Assembly (NCBI RefSeq): GCF_001205715.1
Contig: NZ_AQQZ01000004.1
Span: 124,001 to 188,000, forward strand
DNA length: 64,000 bases
Origin: Pseudaestuariivita atlantica
GTDB taxonomy: Bacteria > Pseudomonadota > Alphaproteobacteria > Rhodobacterales > Rhodobacteraceae
Direction: 5' to 3'
Part shown: positions 52,083-60,138 of the stretch, piece after piece
Numbering within the stretch: position 1 is the stretch's first letter
How the letters are laid out: the number at the start of each line of letters is the position of its first letter
The notes under the pieces: model-generated
What the model saw: the letters and a program-made list of their open reading frames with translations, nothing else
What the model was told of the DNA's origin: nothing
Database searches by the model: none
Position numbers and translations under genes: made by a program

Positions 52083-53120
52083 TCACGCCAGCGCATGCAC
52101 CTTGCGCATCAGCGTCGGCAGGTCCTTCGGGTCAAACGCCCCGGCCTCGATGAAGGTGCCACGCGCGGGTGCGCGGTCCATCGGGACAAGCGCGGTGCGC
52201 ACCGCAAGGCGCAGGTGGAAATGGGTGAAGGTGTGCCGCGCCTCGGCGCCCGCATCCTTCCACTCCGCCGCGATCGGCGGATCCTCCTGCGGGGCATCGT
52301 CCCATGCGCTGCACGGCCAGCCCAGCGTGCCGCCCAGCAGCCCCTTGTCCGGCCGCCGTTCCAGCAACAGCGCCCCGTCCACCCGCCGCGCGACATAGGC
52401 GATGCCAAGCCGCGTGGGTTTCTTTTTCTTCGGGGCCTTCTTCGGCAGGTCCACGTGGCTGCCCGCCAGCCGCCCCGCGCAGCCGTCCCGCCACGGGCAC
52501 AGGCCGCAGGCCGGGTTGCGCGGCGTGCAGACCGTCGCGCCAAGGTCCATGACCGCCTGGGCATAATCGCCGGGCCGCACCTCTGGCGTCAGGTCGGCGG
52601 CCAGCGCCGTCAGTTCCGCCTTGGCCTTGGGCAACGGAGTGTGGATGTCGCGCAGGCGGGCAATCACCCGCTCTACATTGCCGTCCACCACCGTCTCGGG
52701 CAGATCGAACGCAATCGCCGACACCGCCGCCGCCGTGTAGGGGCCAATCCCCGGCAACGCGCGCAGCGCGTCGGGGTCGGCGGGAAACGCGCCACCATGC
52801 CGGTCGACCACCGCGCGGGCGCATTTCAGCAGGTTCCGCGCGCGGGCGTAGTATCCAAGCCCCGCCCACGCCGCCATCACGTCCCCGTCCTCGGCCGCGG
52901 CAAGGTCGGCCACGGTTGGCCAGCGCGTCACGAAGGTTCGGAAGTAGTCGCGCACCGCCGCCACGGTCGTCTGCTGCAACATGATCTCCGACAGCCACAC
53001 AGCATAGGGATCTGGCCGCACGCCCTCGGCCCGCGCGGCCGGACCCACGCGCCACGGCATCACCCGCGCATGCCGGTCGTACCACGCCAGAAGCGTCGCG
53101 CTCAGGTCCGCGTCACGCAA
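52083..53120 (-). CDS. mutY: A/G-specific adenine glycosylase
   Basis: MutY removes adenine mispaired with 8-oxoguanine. The 345-residue protein has SEIMLQQT with the catalytic Glu45, the helix-hairpin-helix LPGIGPYTAAAV, the catalytic Asp region VVDGNVERVIAR, and the [4Fe-4S] cluster Cys in CTPRNPACGLCPWRDGC. A C-terminal NUDIX-like domain for 8-oxoG recognition follows. The start appears to be TTG, because no ATG occurs at this N-terminus and the homologous region begins here. It is divergent from the DUF721 gene across 81 bp. Confidence 0.95.
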   Translation of the reverse strand: MRDADLSATLLAWYDRHARVMPWRVGPAARAEGVRPDPYAVWLSEIMLQQTTVAAVRDYFRTFVTRWPTVADLAAAEDGDVMAAWAGLGYYARARNLLKCARAVVDRHGGAFPADPDALRALPGIGPYTAAAVSAIAFDLPETVVDGNVERVIARLRDIHTPLPKAKAELTALAADLTPEVRPGDYAQAVMDLGATVCTPRNPACGLCPWRDGCAGRLAGSHVDLPKKAPKKKKPTRLGIAYVARRVDGALLLERRPDKGLLGGTLGWPCSAWDDAPQEDPPIAAEWKDAGAEARHTFTHFHLRLAVRTALVPMDRAPARGTFIEAGAFDPKDLPTLMRKVHALA

Positions 53121-53201
53121 TCGTTATGCCTCCGTGTGTGCGATTAGAGGATGCCTCCCGCCGCACTTGGGCTTAAACTCGTGATCCAAGGAGTCAACGC
53201 G

Positions 53202-53717
53202 ATGTCCCGCCACACCGGCACGACCCGAGGGTTCAAACGTACCGCCACGCTGCTGGAAAAGCGCGTGCGCGCGGCCTCGTCCACGCGCGGTTTCTCCGAA
53301 TCGCGGGTGCTGACCCACTGGCACGACATCGTGGGCGAACAGATCGCGGCCATCGCCCGCCCGGTCGAGGTGTCGTATTCCCGCGGCGGGATGGGCGCGA
53401 CGCTGACAGTGCTGACCACCGGCGCGCAGGCCCCGATGCTGGAGATGCAGAAGGAAGACCTGCGCGCCCGCGTCAACGCGACCTACGGCTACAACGCCAT
53501 CGCCCGCATCCGCATCACCCAGACCGCGCCCACCGGTTTCGCCGACGGCAAGGTACAGTTCAACCGCTCCCGCGCGCCTGAAACACCCGCCGCCCCGGCC
53601 CCCGAAACCCGCGCCCGCGCCGCCGCCGCGCGCGCCGATGTCGCAGACACCGACCTGGCCGAAGCGCTGGAACGTCTCGCGCTCAACGTCTATTCCAAGC
53701 CTAACCCGCGCGGCTGA
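53202..53717 (+). CDS. DUF721 (DciA-like) family protein
   Basis: A 171-residue protein whose first 110 residues match DUF721: SRVLTHWHDIVGEQIAAIARP is the conserved core. DciA, a DUF721 protein, loads the replicative helicase in bacteria lacking DnaC; many alphaproteobacteria have such proteins. The rest is Ala/Pro/Arg-rich and probably disordered. The ATG at 53202 has GGAG before it; 17 upstream codons are rejected. It is followed by dsbA after 32 bp. Whether this copy is the helicase loader is not shown by sequence. Confidence 0.85.
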   Translation: MSRHTGTTRGFKRTATLLEKRVRAASSTRGFSESRVLTHWHDIVGEQIAAIARPVEVSYSRGGMGATLTVLTTGAQAPMLEMQKEDLRARVNATYGYNAIARIRITQTAPTGFADGKVQFNRSRAPETPAAPAPETRARAAAARADVADTDLAEALERLALNVYSKPNPRG

Positions 53718-53749
53718 AAGCTGCGCCTGACTGAATGAAAGGTCCGCTG

Positions 53750-54439
53750 ATGAACCGCCTGTTCTATGTCGCCGTCTTCGCCATCGCCCTCATCGCGGGT
53801 GGCGGATGGAAACTGCTGCAACCCTCGCCCGAACAAGTCGCCTCGGGCGCGTTCCCGCTGCCCGGTGCCGCCATGGCCCAAGAGACGACCGCAACCGACG
53901 ATGACGCCGCCGCGCCCGAGATCATGGAAATGGTCCTCGGCGCCGAAGACGCACCGGTCGAGATCATCGAATATGCCAGCTACACCTGCCCCCATTGCGG
54001 CAACTTCCACAACGGGCCGTACAAGCAGCTGAAGGCCGATTACATCGACACCGGCAAGGTCAGGTTCGTGTATCGCGAGGTCTATTTCGACCGCTACGGC
54101 GTCTGGGCCTCGATGATCGCCCGCTGCGCCGGCACGCAAGAAGCGTTCTTCGGCATCACCGACATGCTGTATGAAACCCAGTCCTCGTGGTCTCGCGCCG
54201 GGTCCGACGCCGCCATCGCCGACGAGTTGCGCAAGATCGGGCGCGTCGCGGGCATCTCGGCCGACCAGATGGAGGCCTGCCTGACCGATGGCGACAAGGT
54301 CCGCGCGCTGGTCGAATGGTTCCGCGCCAACGCGACCGAGCACAATATCGATTCGACCCCCAGCTTCGTCATCAACGGCACCAAGTACGCCAACATGCCC
54401 TATGACGAGATGTCGGCCCTGATCGAAGAGGGGCTTTGA
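53750..54439 (+). CDS. DsbA family thiol:disulfide protein
   Basis: A 229-residue periplasmic protein with an uncleaved or signal helix (FYVAVFAIALIAGGGW), a Pro/Ala-rich linker and a thioredoxin fold. The redox motif is CPHC (80-83) and the cis-Pro loop is STPSFVING. It resembles the DsbA/ScsC group that forms or isomerises disulfides. I prefer the second ATG (GAAAGG at about 10 bases) to the first at 53735. It is the last gene of the DUF721-dsbA pair and its stop is 4 bp from the convergent lpxK stop. Confidence 0.9.
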   Translation: MNRLFYVAVFAIALIAGGGWKLLQPSPEQVASGAFPLPGAAMAQETTATDDDAAAPEIMEMVLGAEDAPVEIIEYASYTCPHCGNFHNGPYKQLKADYIDTGKVRFVYREVYFDRYGVWASMIARCAGTQEAFFGITDMLYETQSSWSRAGSDAAIADELRKIGRVAGISADQMEACLTDGDKVRALVEWFRANATEHNIDSTPSFVINGTKYANMPYDEMSALIEEGL

Positions 54440-54443
54440 TCCC

Positions 54444-55439
54444 TTAAGCTGACAGCACCCGATCCAGCGCGGCATCCAGCGGCGCGGGATCGGCAAACGA
54501 CAAGCGGACCGGCAGGGCGAGCACGTCCCGCCGGTCTTCTGCGTTCAGGCGGATCGCATCCTTTTCGGTCGTGACAAGCTGCGCGCCCAGTCGCCGCGCA
54601 TCCGCCTTCAGCCGCGCCACCAGTTGCGGCGGCAGCGCCTGGTGATCCGACAACGGCACCGCCTGCACGACATCCGCCCCCAGCACCCGCAGCGTGTCAA
54701 AGAACTTCTCGGGCCGCCCGATCCCGGCAAAGGCCAGAACCCGCGTGCCCTCCCATTCCATGCCCGTCGGCAAGGGCGTCAACTCGGCACCGATGCAGGG
54801 CACCGGCAGGTCCCGGCGCACCATGAAATCCGCCTGCGCCTCTGCCGGGCCGATGGCGATCACGAGGTCGGCGCGTTTCAGCCCGGCCTGCACCGGCTCC
54901 CGCAACGGCCCGGCTGGCAGGCACCGCCCGTTGCCGAACCCCACGCCCGCATCCACCACGACGATCGACAGGTCCTTGGCAATGGCCGGGTTCTGAAACC
55001 CGTCATCGAGGACCAGCACATCGACCTCCCCGGCCGCCTCGATCGCGCGGGCGCCCTCGGCCCTGTCCCGTGCGACCCAGACGGGCGCGACGGCGGACAG
55101 CAACAACGGCTCGTCCCCGACCTCGTCCGATTTGTGCGTCCGCTCGTCGACCCGCACCGGCCCTTGCAACGACCCGCCATATCCCCGCGACAGGACAACC
55201 GGGCGCAGCCCCCGCGCCGCGATCCGGTCGACCAGCGCCATGACCGTGGGCGTCTTGCCCGCCCCGCCCGCCGTCAGGTTGCCCACGCAGATCACCGGCA
55301 TGGCGGGCCGCACTTGCGCGGGCTTCGCAACCCTCCGCGCCGTCGCCGCCGCCGTGATCCAGCCCAGCGGTGACAGCAGCCGCGCCTGCCAGCCCGGAGC
55401 GTCGGGCGGATTGTTCCAGAACGCCGGGGCCTGCGCCAT
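54444..55439 (-). CDS. lpxK: Tetraacyldisaccharide 4'-kinase
   Basis: LpxK phosphorylates the 4' position of the lipid A precursor at the inner membrane. The 331-residue protein has the P-loop [12 protein letters not shown] (54-65), [12 protein letters not shown], and [12 protein letters not shown], which are diagnostic. The ATG shares one base with the stop of the waaA-like gene (TGATG). Lipid A assembly continues with the Kdo transferase encoded directly upstream. Length and motifs are normal; the long upstream open frame belongs to waaA DNA in another frame. Confidence 0.96.
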   Translation of the reverse strand: MAQAPAFWNNPPDAPGWQARLLSPLGWITAAATARRVAKPAQVRPAMPVICVGNLTAGGAGKTPTVMALVDRIAARGLRPVVLSRGYGGSLQGPVRVDERTHKSDEVGDEPLLLSAVAPVWVARDRAEGARAIEAAGEVDVLVLDDGFQNPAIAKDLSIVVVDAGVGFGNGRCLPAGPLREPVQAGLKRADLVIAIGPAEAQADFMVRRDLPVPCIGAELTPLPTGMEWEGTRVLAFAGIGRPEKFFDTLRVLGADVVQAVPLSDHQALPPQLVARLKADARRLGAQLVTTEKDAIRLNAEDRRDVLALPVRLSFADPAPLDAALDRVLSA

Positions 55440-56656
55440 CAGGCCCCGCCCCCGGCATCCAGCGTGTCCTGCACAAGGTCGACCACCATGTCGGTCGCCA
55501 GCGCCCCCGCCGTCGCGATCTGCCACCCGGCATGGGCCATCGCTGCGGCACGGTCCGGCGCGCTCAGATGCGACAGGGCCGTGGCCAGCTCCTGCGCCGT
55601 CTCCACCGACCGCGCGGCACCCGCATGCTGCAACCGGGCATAGGCCCCGCGATGCGCCGCGACATGCGGCCCGCAGATGATGGCCGACCCAAGCGACGCG
55701 GCGGGCCAAGGCGACCGGCCCACATGCGCCCGTGTCAGCGACGACCCAAGGATCGTGACCGGCGCCAGCCGCTGCCACAGACCCAGCGTTTCGACCTCGC
55801 GGGTGACCAGCACCTGCACCGCTTCGGTGATGTCCTCGCCCTCGTCCCGGTCCGCGAAGACCAGCGGCGAGCCGCGCTGGGCCGCCGCGAGAGCCTCGTC
55901 GAACCCCGGCCCCTCGCCCTGCAGGATCATCAGCGCGCGCGGTGCCAGCCGCGCCATCAGCTGGTGGGCCTCGACGATCATGGCGACCTCGTCGGCCCGG
56001 ACGTGCAGCGCGGACCAGAGCGTGCGGTTGCGGGTGGTGTCGCGCAGGGCCTCCAGTTCGGCCTCGTTGCAGGGCGGCGGGACGGTGCCGACCTGCATGG
56101 GACCCGACAGGAACAGGTGATCGGGGTCGACGCCATAGCTGGCCAGCCGCCTTTCGGCATTGGCGGTCTCGGCGTAAATAGCTGAAAAGTATGGAAGAAG
56201 AGACGCGACGACCGAGGTGCCCCAGCGGAACCCCGGCACCGGCACGCCATCCTCAACGGCCGAGATCAGCGCCATCGGCACATCCGCCTCTGCCGCCGCC
56301 GCCAGCGCGGGCGCGGCCAGCGCGCCGCCGACCCACAGCCCCATATCCGGCGCGAAATGCTCGACGAAGCCCTTGGCATCACGCACTTTTTCCGGCAACT
56401 CACCCGCCCCGATCACGTCCTCGCGTGGGTCCGGTCGCGCCGCCAGGCCGGGCGCGGTGGTCATCACGACGGTCAGGCCGGGGCGCTGGGTCACCAGCCG
56501 GTCGATCAGGGGCAGGGCGATGTCGGCGACGGCCTCTACCCCGATGTGCAGCCACACCACCTCCCCCGCCGGGCGCGGCGCGTAAATCCTTGATCCTCCT
56601 GCCTCTTTTCGGCCCCGCAGGACCAGTTCGGCGGTCAGGGTCAGGGAGTGGCGCAT
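55439..56656 (-). CDS. waaA: Kdo transferase (WaaA)-like glycosyltransferase, divergent
   Basis: A 405-residue GT30-like enzyme expected to add Kdo to lipid IVA. The C-terminal half is recognisable ([21 protein letters not shown], then [20 protein letters not shown]). However, the N-terminal active-site segment, usually HAASVGE with the catalytic Glu, reads [11 protein letters not shown] here, two or three residues shorter, and the N-terminal membrane anchor is missing. Glu is retained. It may be a diverged Kdo transferase or a paralogue with another acceptor. It lies between DUF4170 and lpxK, a lipid A context. Identity at family level is good; activity uncertain. Confidence 0.82.
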   Translation of the reverse strand: MRHSLTLTAELVLRGRKEAGGSRIYAPRPAGEVVWLHIGVEAVADIALPLIDRLVTQRPGLTVVMTTAPGLAARPDPREDVIGAGELPEKVRDAKGFVEHFAPDMGLWVGGALAAPALAAAAEADVPMALISAVEDGVPVPGFRWGTSVVASLLPYFSAIYAETANAERRLASYGVDPDHLFLSGPMQVGTVPPPCNEAELEALRDTTRNRTLWSALHVRADEVAMIVEAHQLMARLAPRALMILQGEGPGFDEALAAAQRGSPLVFADRDEGEDITEAVQVLVTREVETLGLWQRLAPVTILGSSLTRAHVGRSPWPAASLGSAIICGPHVAAHRGAYARLQHAGAARSVETAQELATALSHLSAPDRAAAMAHAGWQIATAGALATDMVVDLVQDTLDAGGGA

Positions 56657-56661
56657 GGGCT

Positions 56662-56907
56662 TCAGACGCCCAGCTCCTCGGTCGGGGATGCGGGGGCCTC
56701 TTCATCCCGCAGACGGTGCAGGTGGGCGATGAAATAGCGCATGTGCGCATTGTCCACCGTGCGCTGCGCCTCGGCCTTCCACGCATTGTAAGCCGTTGCG
56801 TAATCGGGGAAAATTCCGACGACATGGATGTCGTCGGTGTCCTTGAACTGGGTCTTGGTGGGGTCGGTCAACTCACCCCCGAAGACAAGGTGCAGGCGCT
56901 GGGTCAT
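56662..56907 (-). CDS. DUF4170 protein
   Basis: The 81-residue protein has QRLHLVFGGELTDPTKTQFK and IVGIFPDY-like VVGIFPDYATAYNAWKAEAQ, then YFIAHLHRLRDEE, matching DUF4170, a small family found mainly in alphaproteobacteria. Function is unknown. It lies 5 bp upstream of the waaA-like gene and is probably co-transcribed with waaA and lpxK. Cytoplasmic, with no signal peptide. Confidence 0.88.
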   Translation of the reverse strand: MTQRLHLVFGGELTDPTKTQFKDTDDIHVVGIFPDYATAYNAWKAEAQRTVDNAHMRYFIAHLHRLRDEEAPASPTEELGV

Positions 56908-56997
56908 GGCACGGTCCTTTGCGTTTCGCTGCCCTCAGGATTGGAGCCCCCACCGACCGGGGTCAAGGGCGCGCGGCCCCGTCAAAGTGTACAAATT

Positions 56998-57023
56998 GCT
57001 CACTTCGGGGGGTGAAAGTGAGC
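56998..57023 (-). terminator. Possible terminator of the HTH-TPR gene
   Basis: GCTCACTT (56998-57005) pairs with AAGTGAGC (57016-57023) across a 10-base loop. Read on the minus strand it is followed by AATTTGT, a weak U tract. It lies about 50 bp after the HTH-TPR stop and about 90 bp upstream of the DUF4170 start, so it could isolate the two genes. Confidence 0.45.
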
Positions 57024-57050
57024 AGATCGGGTGGGATGGAGCGGCGAGAG

Positions 57051-57071
57051 GTCCCGGGTCAAGCCCGGGAC
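57051..57071. repeat. REP-type palindrome
   Basis: GTCCCGGG (57051-57058) and CCCGGGAC (57064-57071) form a perfect 8 bp stem around TCAAG, directly next to the stop of the HTH-TPR gene. I recall this GTCCCGGGTCAAGCCCGGGAC-like class, under 20 bases per arm, as a common dispersed palindrome in alphaproteobacteria. Confidence 0.6.
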
Positions 57072-57075
57072 GGGG

Positions 57076-59079
57076 TCAAAGGGCTTCGAGGTCGGCTTTG
57101 ACGTTGTGTGCAATCTCAAGATAGCCTTTCGCACCGTGTTTCTCGAACACTTTGATGGCATCCTTGATATGCGCGAGCCCCGTTTTGATGTGCGCACGAT
57201 TCCCAGTAATTTCGCAAAGCGCTCCCTGCAAGTTGGCTAAATTTGTCTGCGTCGCCGCCCAGTCAAGCGGCACACGCTCCCGCGTCCGCTCTTCCAGCGC
57301 CGCGCGATAGGCCGCCGCCGCCTGTTCCAGCACCGCCTCGTCCCCGCGACGTTCGCCCAGCACTTGAAGCGTGATCCCAAGGTTGTTCTGCGTCATCGCC
57401 CAGTCGAGCGGCACACGCTCCCGCGTCCGTTCTTCCAGCGCCGCGCGATAGGCCGCCGCCGCCTGCTCCAGCACCGCCTCGTCTCCGCGACGTTGGCCCA
57501 GAATCTGAAGCGTGATCCCAAGGTTGTTCTGCGTCATCGCCCAGTCGAGCGGCACACGCTCCCGCGTCCGTTCTTCCAGCGCCGCGCGATAGGCCGCCGC
57601 CGCCTGCTCCAGCACCGCCTCGTCTCCGCGACGTTGGCCCAGAATCTGAAGCGTGATCCCAAGGTTGTTCTGCGTCATCGCCCAGTCGAGCGGCACACGC
57701 TCCCGCGTCCACTCTTCCAGCGCCGCGCGATAGGCCGCTACTGCCTGCTCCAGCACCGTCTCGTCCCCGCGACGTTCGCCCAGAACCTGAAGCGTGATCC
57801 CAAGGTTGTTCTGCGTCATCGCCCAGTCGAGCGGCACACGCTCCCGCGTCCGTTCTTCCAGCGCCGCGCGAAAGGCCGCCGCCGATTGCTCCAGCACCGT
57901 CTCGTCCCCGCGACGTTCGCCCAGAACCTGAAGCGTGATCCCAAGGTTGTTCTGCGTCATCGCCCAGTCGAGCGGCACACGCTCCCGCGTCCACTCTTCC
58001 AGCGCCGCGCGATAGGCCGCTACTGCCTGCTCCAGCACCGTCTCGTCCCCGCGACGTTGGCCTAGCACCCGAAGCGTGTTCCCGAGGTTGTTCTGCGTCC
58101 CCGCCCAGTTGAGCGGCACACGCTCTCGCGTCCCTTCTTCCAGCGCCGCGCGATAGGCTTCCGCCGAATGCTCCAGCACCGACTCGTCCCCGCGACGTTC
58201 CCCCAGATACTTGAGCACGTTGCCATGGTTGTTGAGAACCGCGCCGCGCTGATCCGGTGTCTGGCACAGCGGCAGGGTTTGCGCGCTGATCTGTTCCGCG
58301 AGGGCGAGGCGCAGGTCGATGCCCTTGTCGCGGCCTTCCACGTACCATTTGTCCTGCTCGGCGCGCAGCGCCTCGATGAGTGCATCCGGGTCGCTGTGAT
58401 CCAAATGGTGCATCCGGATCAGGGCGGATGCCGCAGCGGTGGGGTCCTGAGCGAGCAGGTGCGCGTCGGCCTCTGCTTGCAGCAAGCGGGAGAGGCCAGC
58501 GGTGGCTTGAGCGGTGGCGTCGGAGGCGACGGTGGCGGCGCCCGTGAAGTCCTCGTCCGCGACCCGGTCAGCGATGCGTTTCAACACGTCATCCACGAAG
58601 TCATCGACGTTCGACCCGTCTTGCCCCCCCTTGATCAGGCGGGACGCGGTTTCGAGCGCGGCTTCGAGCGCGTTCAGGGCGCCGTCGAAATCCTGCGCCT
58701 GCGTGTCGGCCATGCGGTAGGCGAGCGACATGACGAGACTGCGACGCAGGTCGAGCTTTTGTGCCAGCGCCTCTTTCTCGGCCACCAAGCGGTCGACCAT
58801 ATCGCGGGATGGGCGGTGATCGGGGTCGGTGCGGCAGGTGTCGATCTGCTCTTCTGTCAGGCCCAACGCGTCGGCGATGCGGCGGATGGTGTATTCCTGC
58901 GGGTTGTCGACGCGGGCGTTTTCAAGGCGCGAGATGTCGGCCTTGCGGTCGGGACTACCCAGCGCATCTTGGGCGAGGACCTCTTGGGAGATGCGAAGAT
59001 CACCGCGCGTCTTCTTGATCAGGCGGCCCAGCGCGACGGTATCGAACAACTTTCCACAACTCCGCAACAAGGGCCGCAA
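57076..59079 (-). CDS. Helix-turn-helix protein with seven near-identical 47-residue TPR-like repeats
   Basis: A 667-residue protein (start uncertain). Residues about 17-75 form an XRE-type HTH: LGRLIKKTRGDLRISQEVLA, then KADISRLENARV and RRIADALGLTEEQID. A helical region follows to about 290. Residues 292-620 are seven 47-residue repeats built on GDExVLEQAxAAYRAALEE, then RERVPLDWAMTQNNLG, each likely a TPR-like helix pair. The end (ALCEITGNRAHIKTGLAHIK) is a degenerate repeat. There is no ATG; TTG at 59079 or 59049 are the candidates. HTH plus TPR occurs in peptide-sensing and stress regulators and in some immunity proteins. The actual role is unknown. The gene interrupts a lipid A/phosphatase gene block. 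Confidence 0.85.
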   Translation of the reverse strand: MRPLLRSCGKLFDTVALGRLIKKTRGDLRISQEVLAQDALGSPDRKADISRLENARVDNPQEYTIRRIADALGLTEEQIDTCRTDPDHRPSRDMVDRLVAEKEALAQKLDLRRSLVMSLAYRMADTQAQDFDGALNALEAALETASRLIKGGQDGSNVDDFVDDVLKRIADRVADEDFTGAATVASDATAQATAGLSRLLQAEADAHLLAQDPTAAASALIRMHHLDHSDPDALIEALRAEQDKWYVEGRDKGIDLRLALAEQISAQTLPLCQTPDQRGAVLNNHGNVLKYLGERRGDESVLEHSAEAYRAALEEGTRERVPLNWAGTQNNLGNTLRVLGQRRGDETVLEQAVAAYRAALEEWTRERVPLDWAMTQNNLGITLQVLGERRGDETVLEQSAAAFRAALEERTRERVPLDWAMTQNNLGITLQVLGERRGDETVLEQAVAAYRAALEEWTRERVPLDWAMTQNNLGITLQILGQRRGDEAVLEQAAAAYRAALEERTRERVPLDWAMTQNNLGITLQILGQRRGDEAVLEQAAAAYRAALEERTRERVPLDWAMTQNNLGITLQVLGERRGDEAVLEQAAAAYRAALEERTRERVPLDWAATQTNLANLQGALCEITGNRAHIKTGLAHIKDAIKVFEKHGAKGYLEIAHNVKADLEAL
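57220..58206 (-). repeat. Seven tandem 141 bp coding repeats
   Basis: Units run every 141 bp with boundaries at 58206, 58065, 57924, 57783, 57642, 57501 and 57360 on the minus strand. Units 5 (57502-57642) and 6 (57361-57501) differ at 3 of 141 bases. Units 2 and 4 also differ at only 3 of 141 bases, while their neighbour unit 3 is less similar. This indicates expansion by unequal exchange, including a two-unit block. Confidence 0.93.
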
Positions 59080-59189
59080 TTCGGCGCAACAACTTCTGGT
59101 CTCTGAAATCCCACGCCGCGAGACGGCATGTTTCCCCTGTCGACACTAATGCAATCGCGGGGCCCCGCTCAACCTTACGGAGACGAAAG
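59080..59189. promoter_or_regulatory. Divergent control region of the HTH-TPR gene and a small ORF
   Basis: The 110 bp between the divergent starts contain TGTCGACA (59138-59145), a perfect 8 bp palindrome in the middle of the gap, which is a natural candidate operator for the HTH protein. No strong -35/-10 pair is evident on either strand. Confidence 0.3.
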
Positions 59190-59351
59190 ATGTTGAAGTG
59201 GATCAAGGAAAAGCTGGCCGGGATGGATGGCCATGTCTGTGTGCATGCCGGGTTGGCGGCGGCCTATGCCGGGGCGCTGATGGGCGTCGATTCCAGCCTG
59301 TCCTACGCGGCCTGTGCGGGGCTTTATGCCGGGCTGTGCATGATGCGGTAG
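59190..59351 (+). CDS. Small 53-residue ORF divergent from the HTH-TPR gene
   Basis: Translation starts at an ATG preceded by GGAG with an 8-base gap and gives MLKWIKEKLAGMDGHV, then a hydrophobic part including GLAAAYAGALMGV and AACAGLYAGLCMM, ending in Arg. The N-terminus is amphipathic and basic, the remainder small-residue-rich with three Cys. It could be a small membrane or secreted peptide. No family is recognised. It ends 10 bp before the convergent phosphatase stop and shares a 110 bp divergent gap with the HTH-TPR gene. Its good ribosome site and composition favour a real gene, but it is short. Confidence 0.45.
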   Translation: MLKWIKEKLAGMDGHVCVHAGLAAAYAGALMGVDSSLSYAACAGLYAGLCMMR

Positions 59352-59361
59352 GCGGGTGCCC

Positions 59362-60138
59362 TCACGCCCCCGGCACTGCCGGCCGAAGGGCCGGGTGCAG
59401 GGCGGGGGCGGAGGCGAGGATGCCGCGGGTCTGGCCCGTGGGGCTGTTGAACCGCAGGGGCGCGCCGGTGGGGTCGGTGGCGAGCGCGCCCGCCTCGGTC
59501 GCCAAAAGCGCTCCGGCGGCGATGTCCCATTCCCATGTCGCGCGCACGGTCAGCATTGCGTCGAACCGGCCCTCGGCCACCAGCGCGAGGCGGTAGGCGA
59601 GCGAGGGGCGGTAGGCGCGGGTGATGGGCGGCACGCCGTTGGGCCAGAGCGCGGGCGCGAGGCCGGGCTTGGCGATCAGCACCTCTGCCCCGTCCACGTC
59701 CTGCCGGGCGGAGGCTGTGAGGGGCGCGTCGTTCAGCGTCGCCCCGCCGCCTTTTTCGGCGACGTACATCAGGTCGCGCTGGGGGAGGTAGACGACGGCG
59801 GCGGTGACCTCCCCGTCGCGCGCGATGGCGAGCGAGTGGGCCCAGGTTTTCGAACCTTCGATGAAGGACCGGGTGCCGTCGATGGGATCGACGATGAACA
59901 CGTCGCGGGCAGTGAGGCGGGTCGGGTCGGCCTCGGATTCCTCGCTCAGCCAGCCATAGCCGGGGCGCGCGCCACGCAGGCGCTGGCGGAGGTGGGTGTC
60001 GACGGCGAGGTCGGCCTCGGTCACCGGGCCGGCGTCACCGGGCTTGTCCCAGCGGCGGGCGTCGGGGCCAGCGATGCGGGTGGCGATCTCCCCGGCTTCG
60101 CGCGCGGCCTCGATCAGGAGGGAGAGGTCGTCAGGCAC
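59362..60138 (-). CDS. Inositol monophosphatase/CysQ-like phosphatase
   Basis: A 258-residue Li-sensitive-type phosphatase. The metal motifs are WLSEES (first Glu pair), VDPIDGTRSFIEG (DPIDGT) and WEWDIAAGALLATEAGA. The family hydrolyses inositol phosphates, 3'-phosphoadenosine 5'-phosphate or histidinol phosphate; the context next to pmbA, as I recall in Rhodobacteraceae, is usually annotated as 3'(2'),5'-bisphosphate nucleotidase. The start is GTG, overlapping the end of pmbA by 8 bp. Sulfur assimilation (PAP removal) is the likeliest role. Confidence 0.87.
   Translation of the reverse strand: MPDDLSLLIEAAREAGEIATRIAGPDARRWDKPGDAGPVTEADLAVDTHLRQRLRGARPGYGWLSEESEADPTRLTARDVFIVDPIDGTRSFIEGSKTWAHSLAIARDGEVTAAVVYLPQRDLMYVAEKGGGATLNDAPLTASARQDVDGAEVLIAKPGLAPALWPNGVPPITRAYRPSLAYRLALVAEGRFDAMLTVRATWEWDIAAGALLATEAGALATDPTGAPLRFNSPTGQTRGILASAPALHPALRPAVPGA

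Noticed and set aside
50785-52398. A 537-codon plus-strand frame over alkB
   Set aside because: Antisense shadow; the initial 25 residues have a weak GGAG, but the rest is Arg/Gln-rich and unconserved-looking.
57220-58206. Regular repeats that might suggest a CRISPR or satellite array
   Set aside because: The period is 141 bp, all units are in one reading frame and encode a TPR-like motif; there are no spacers.
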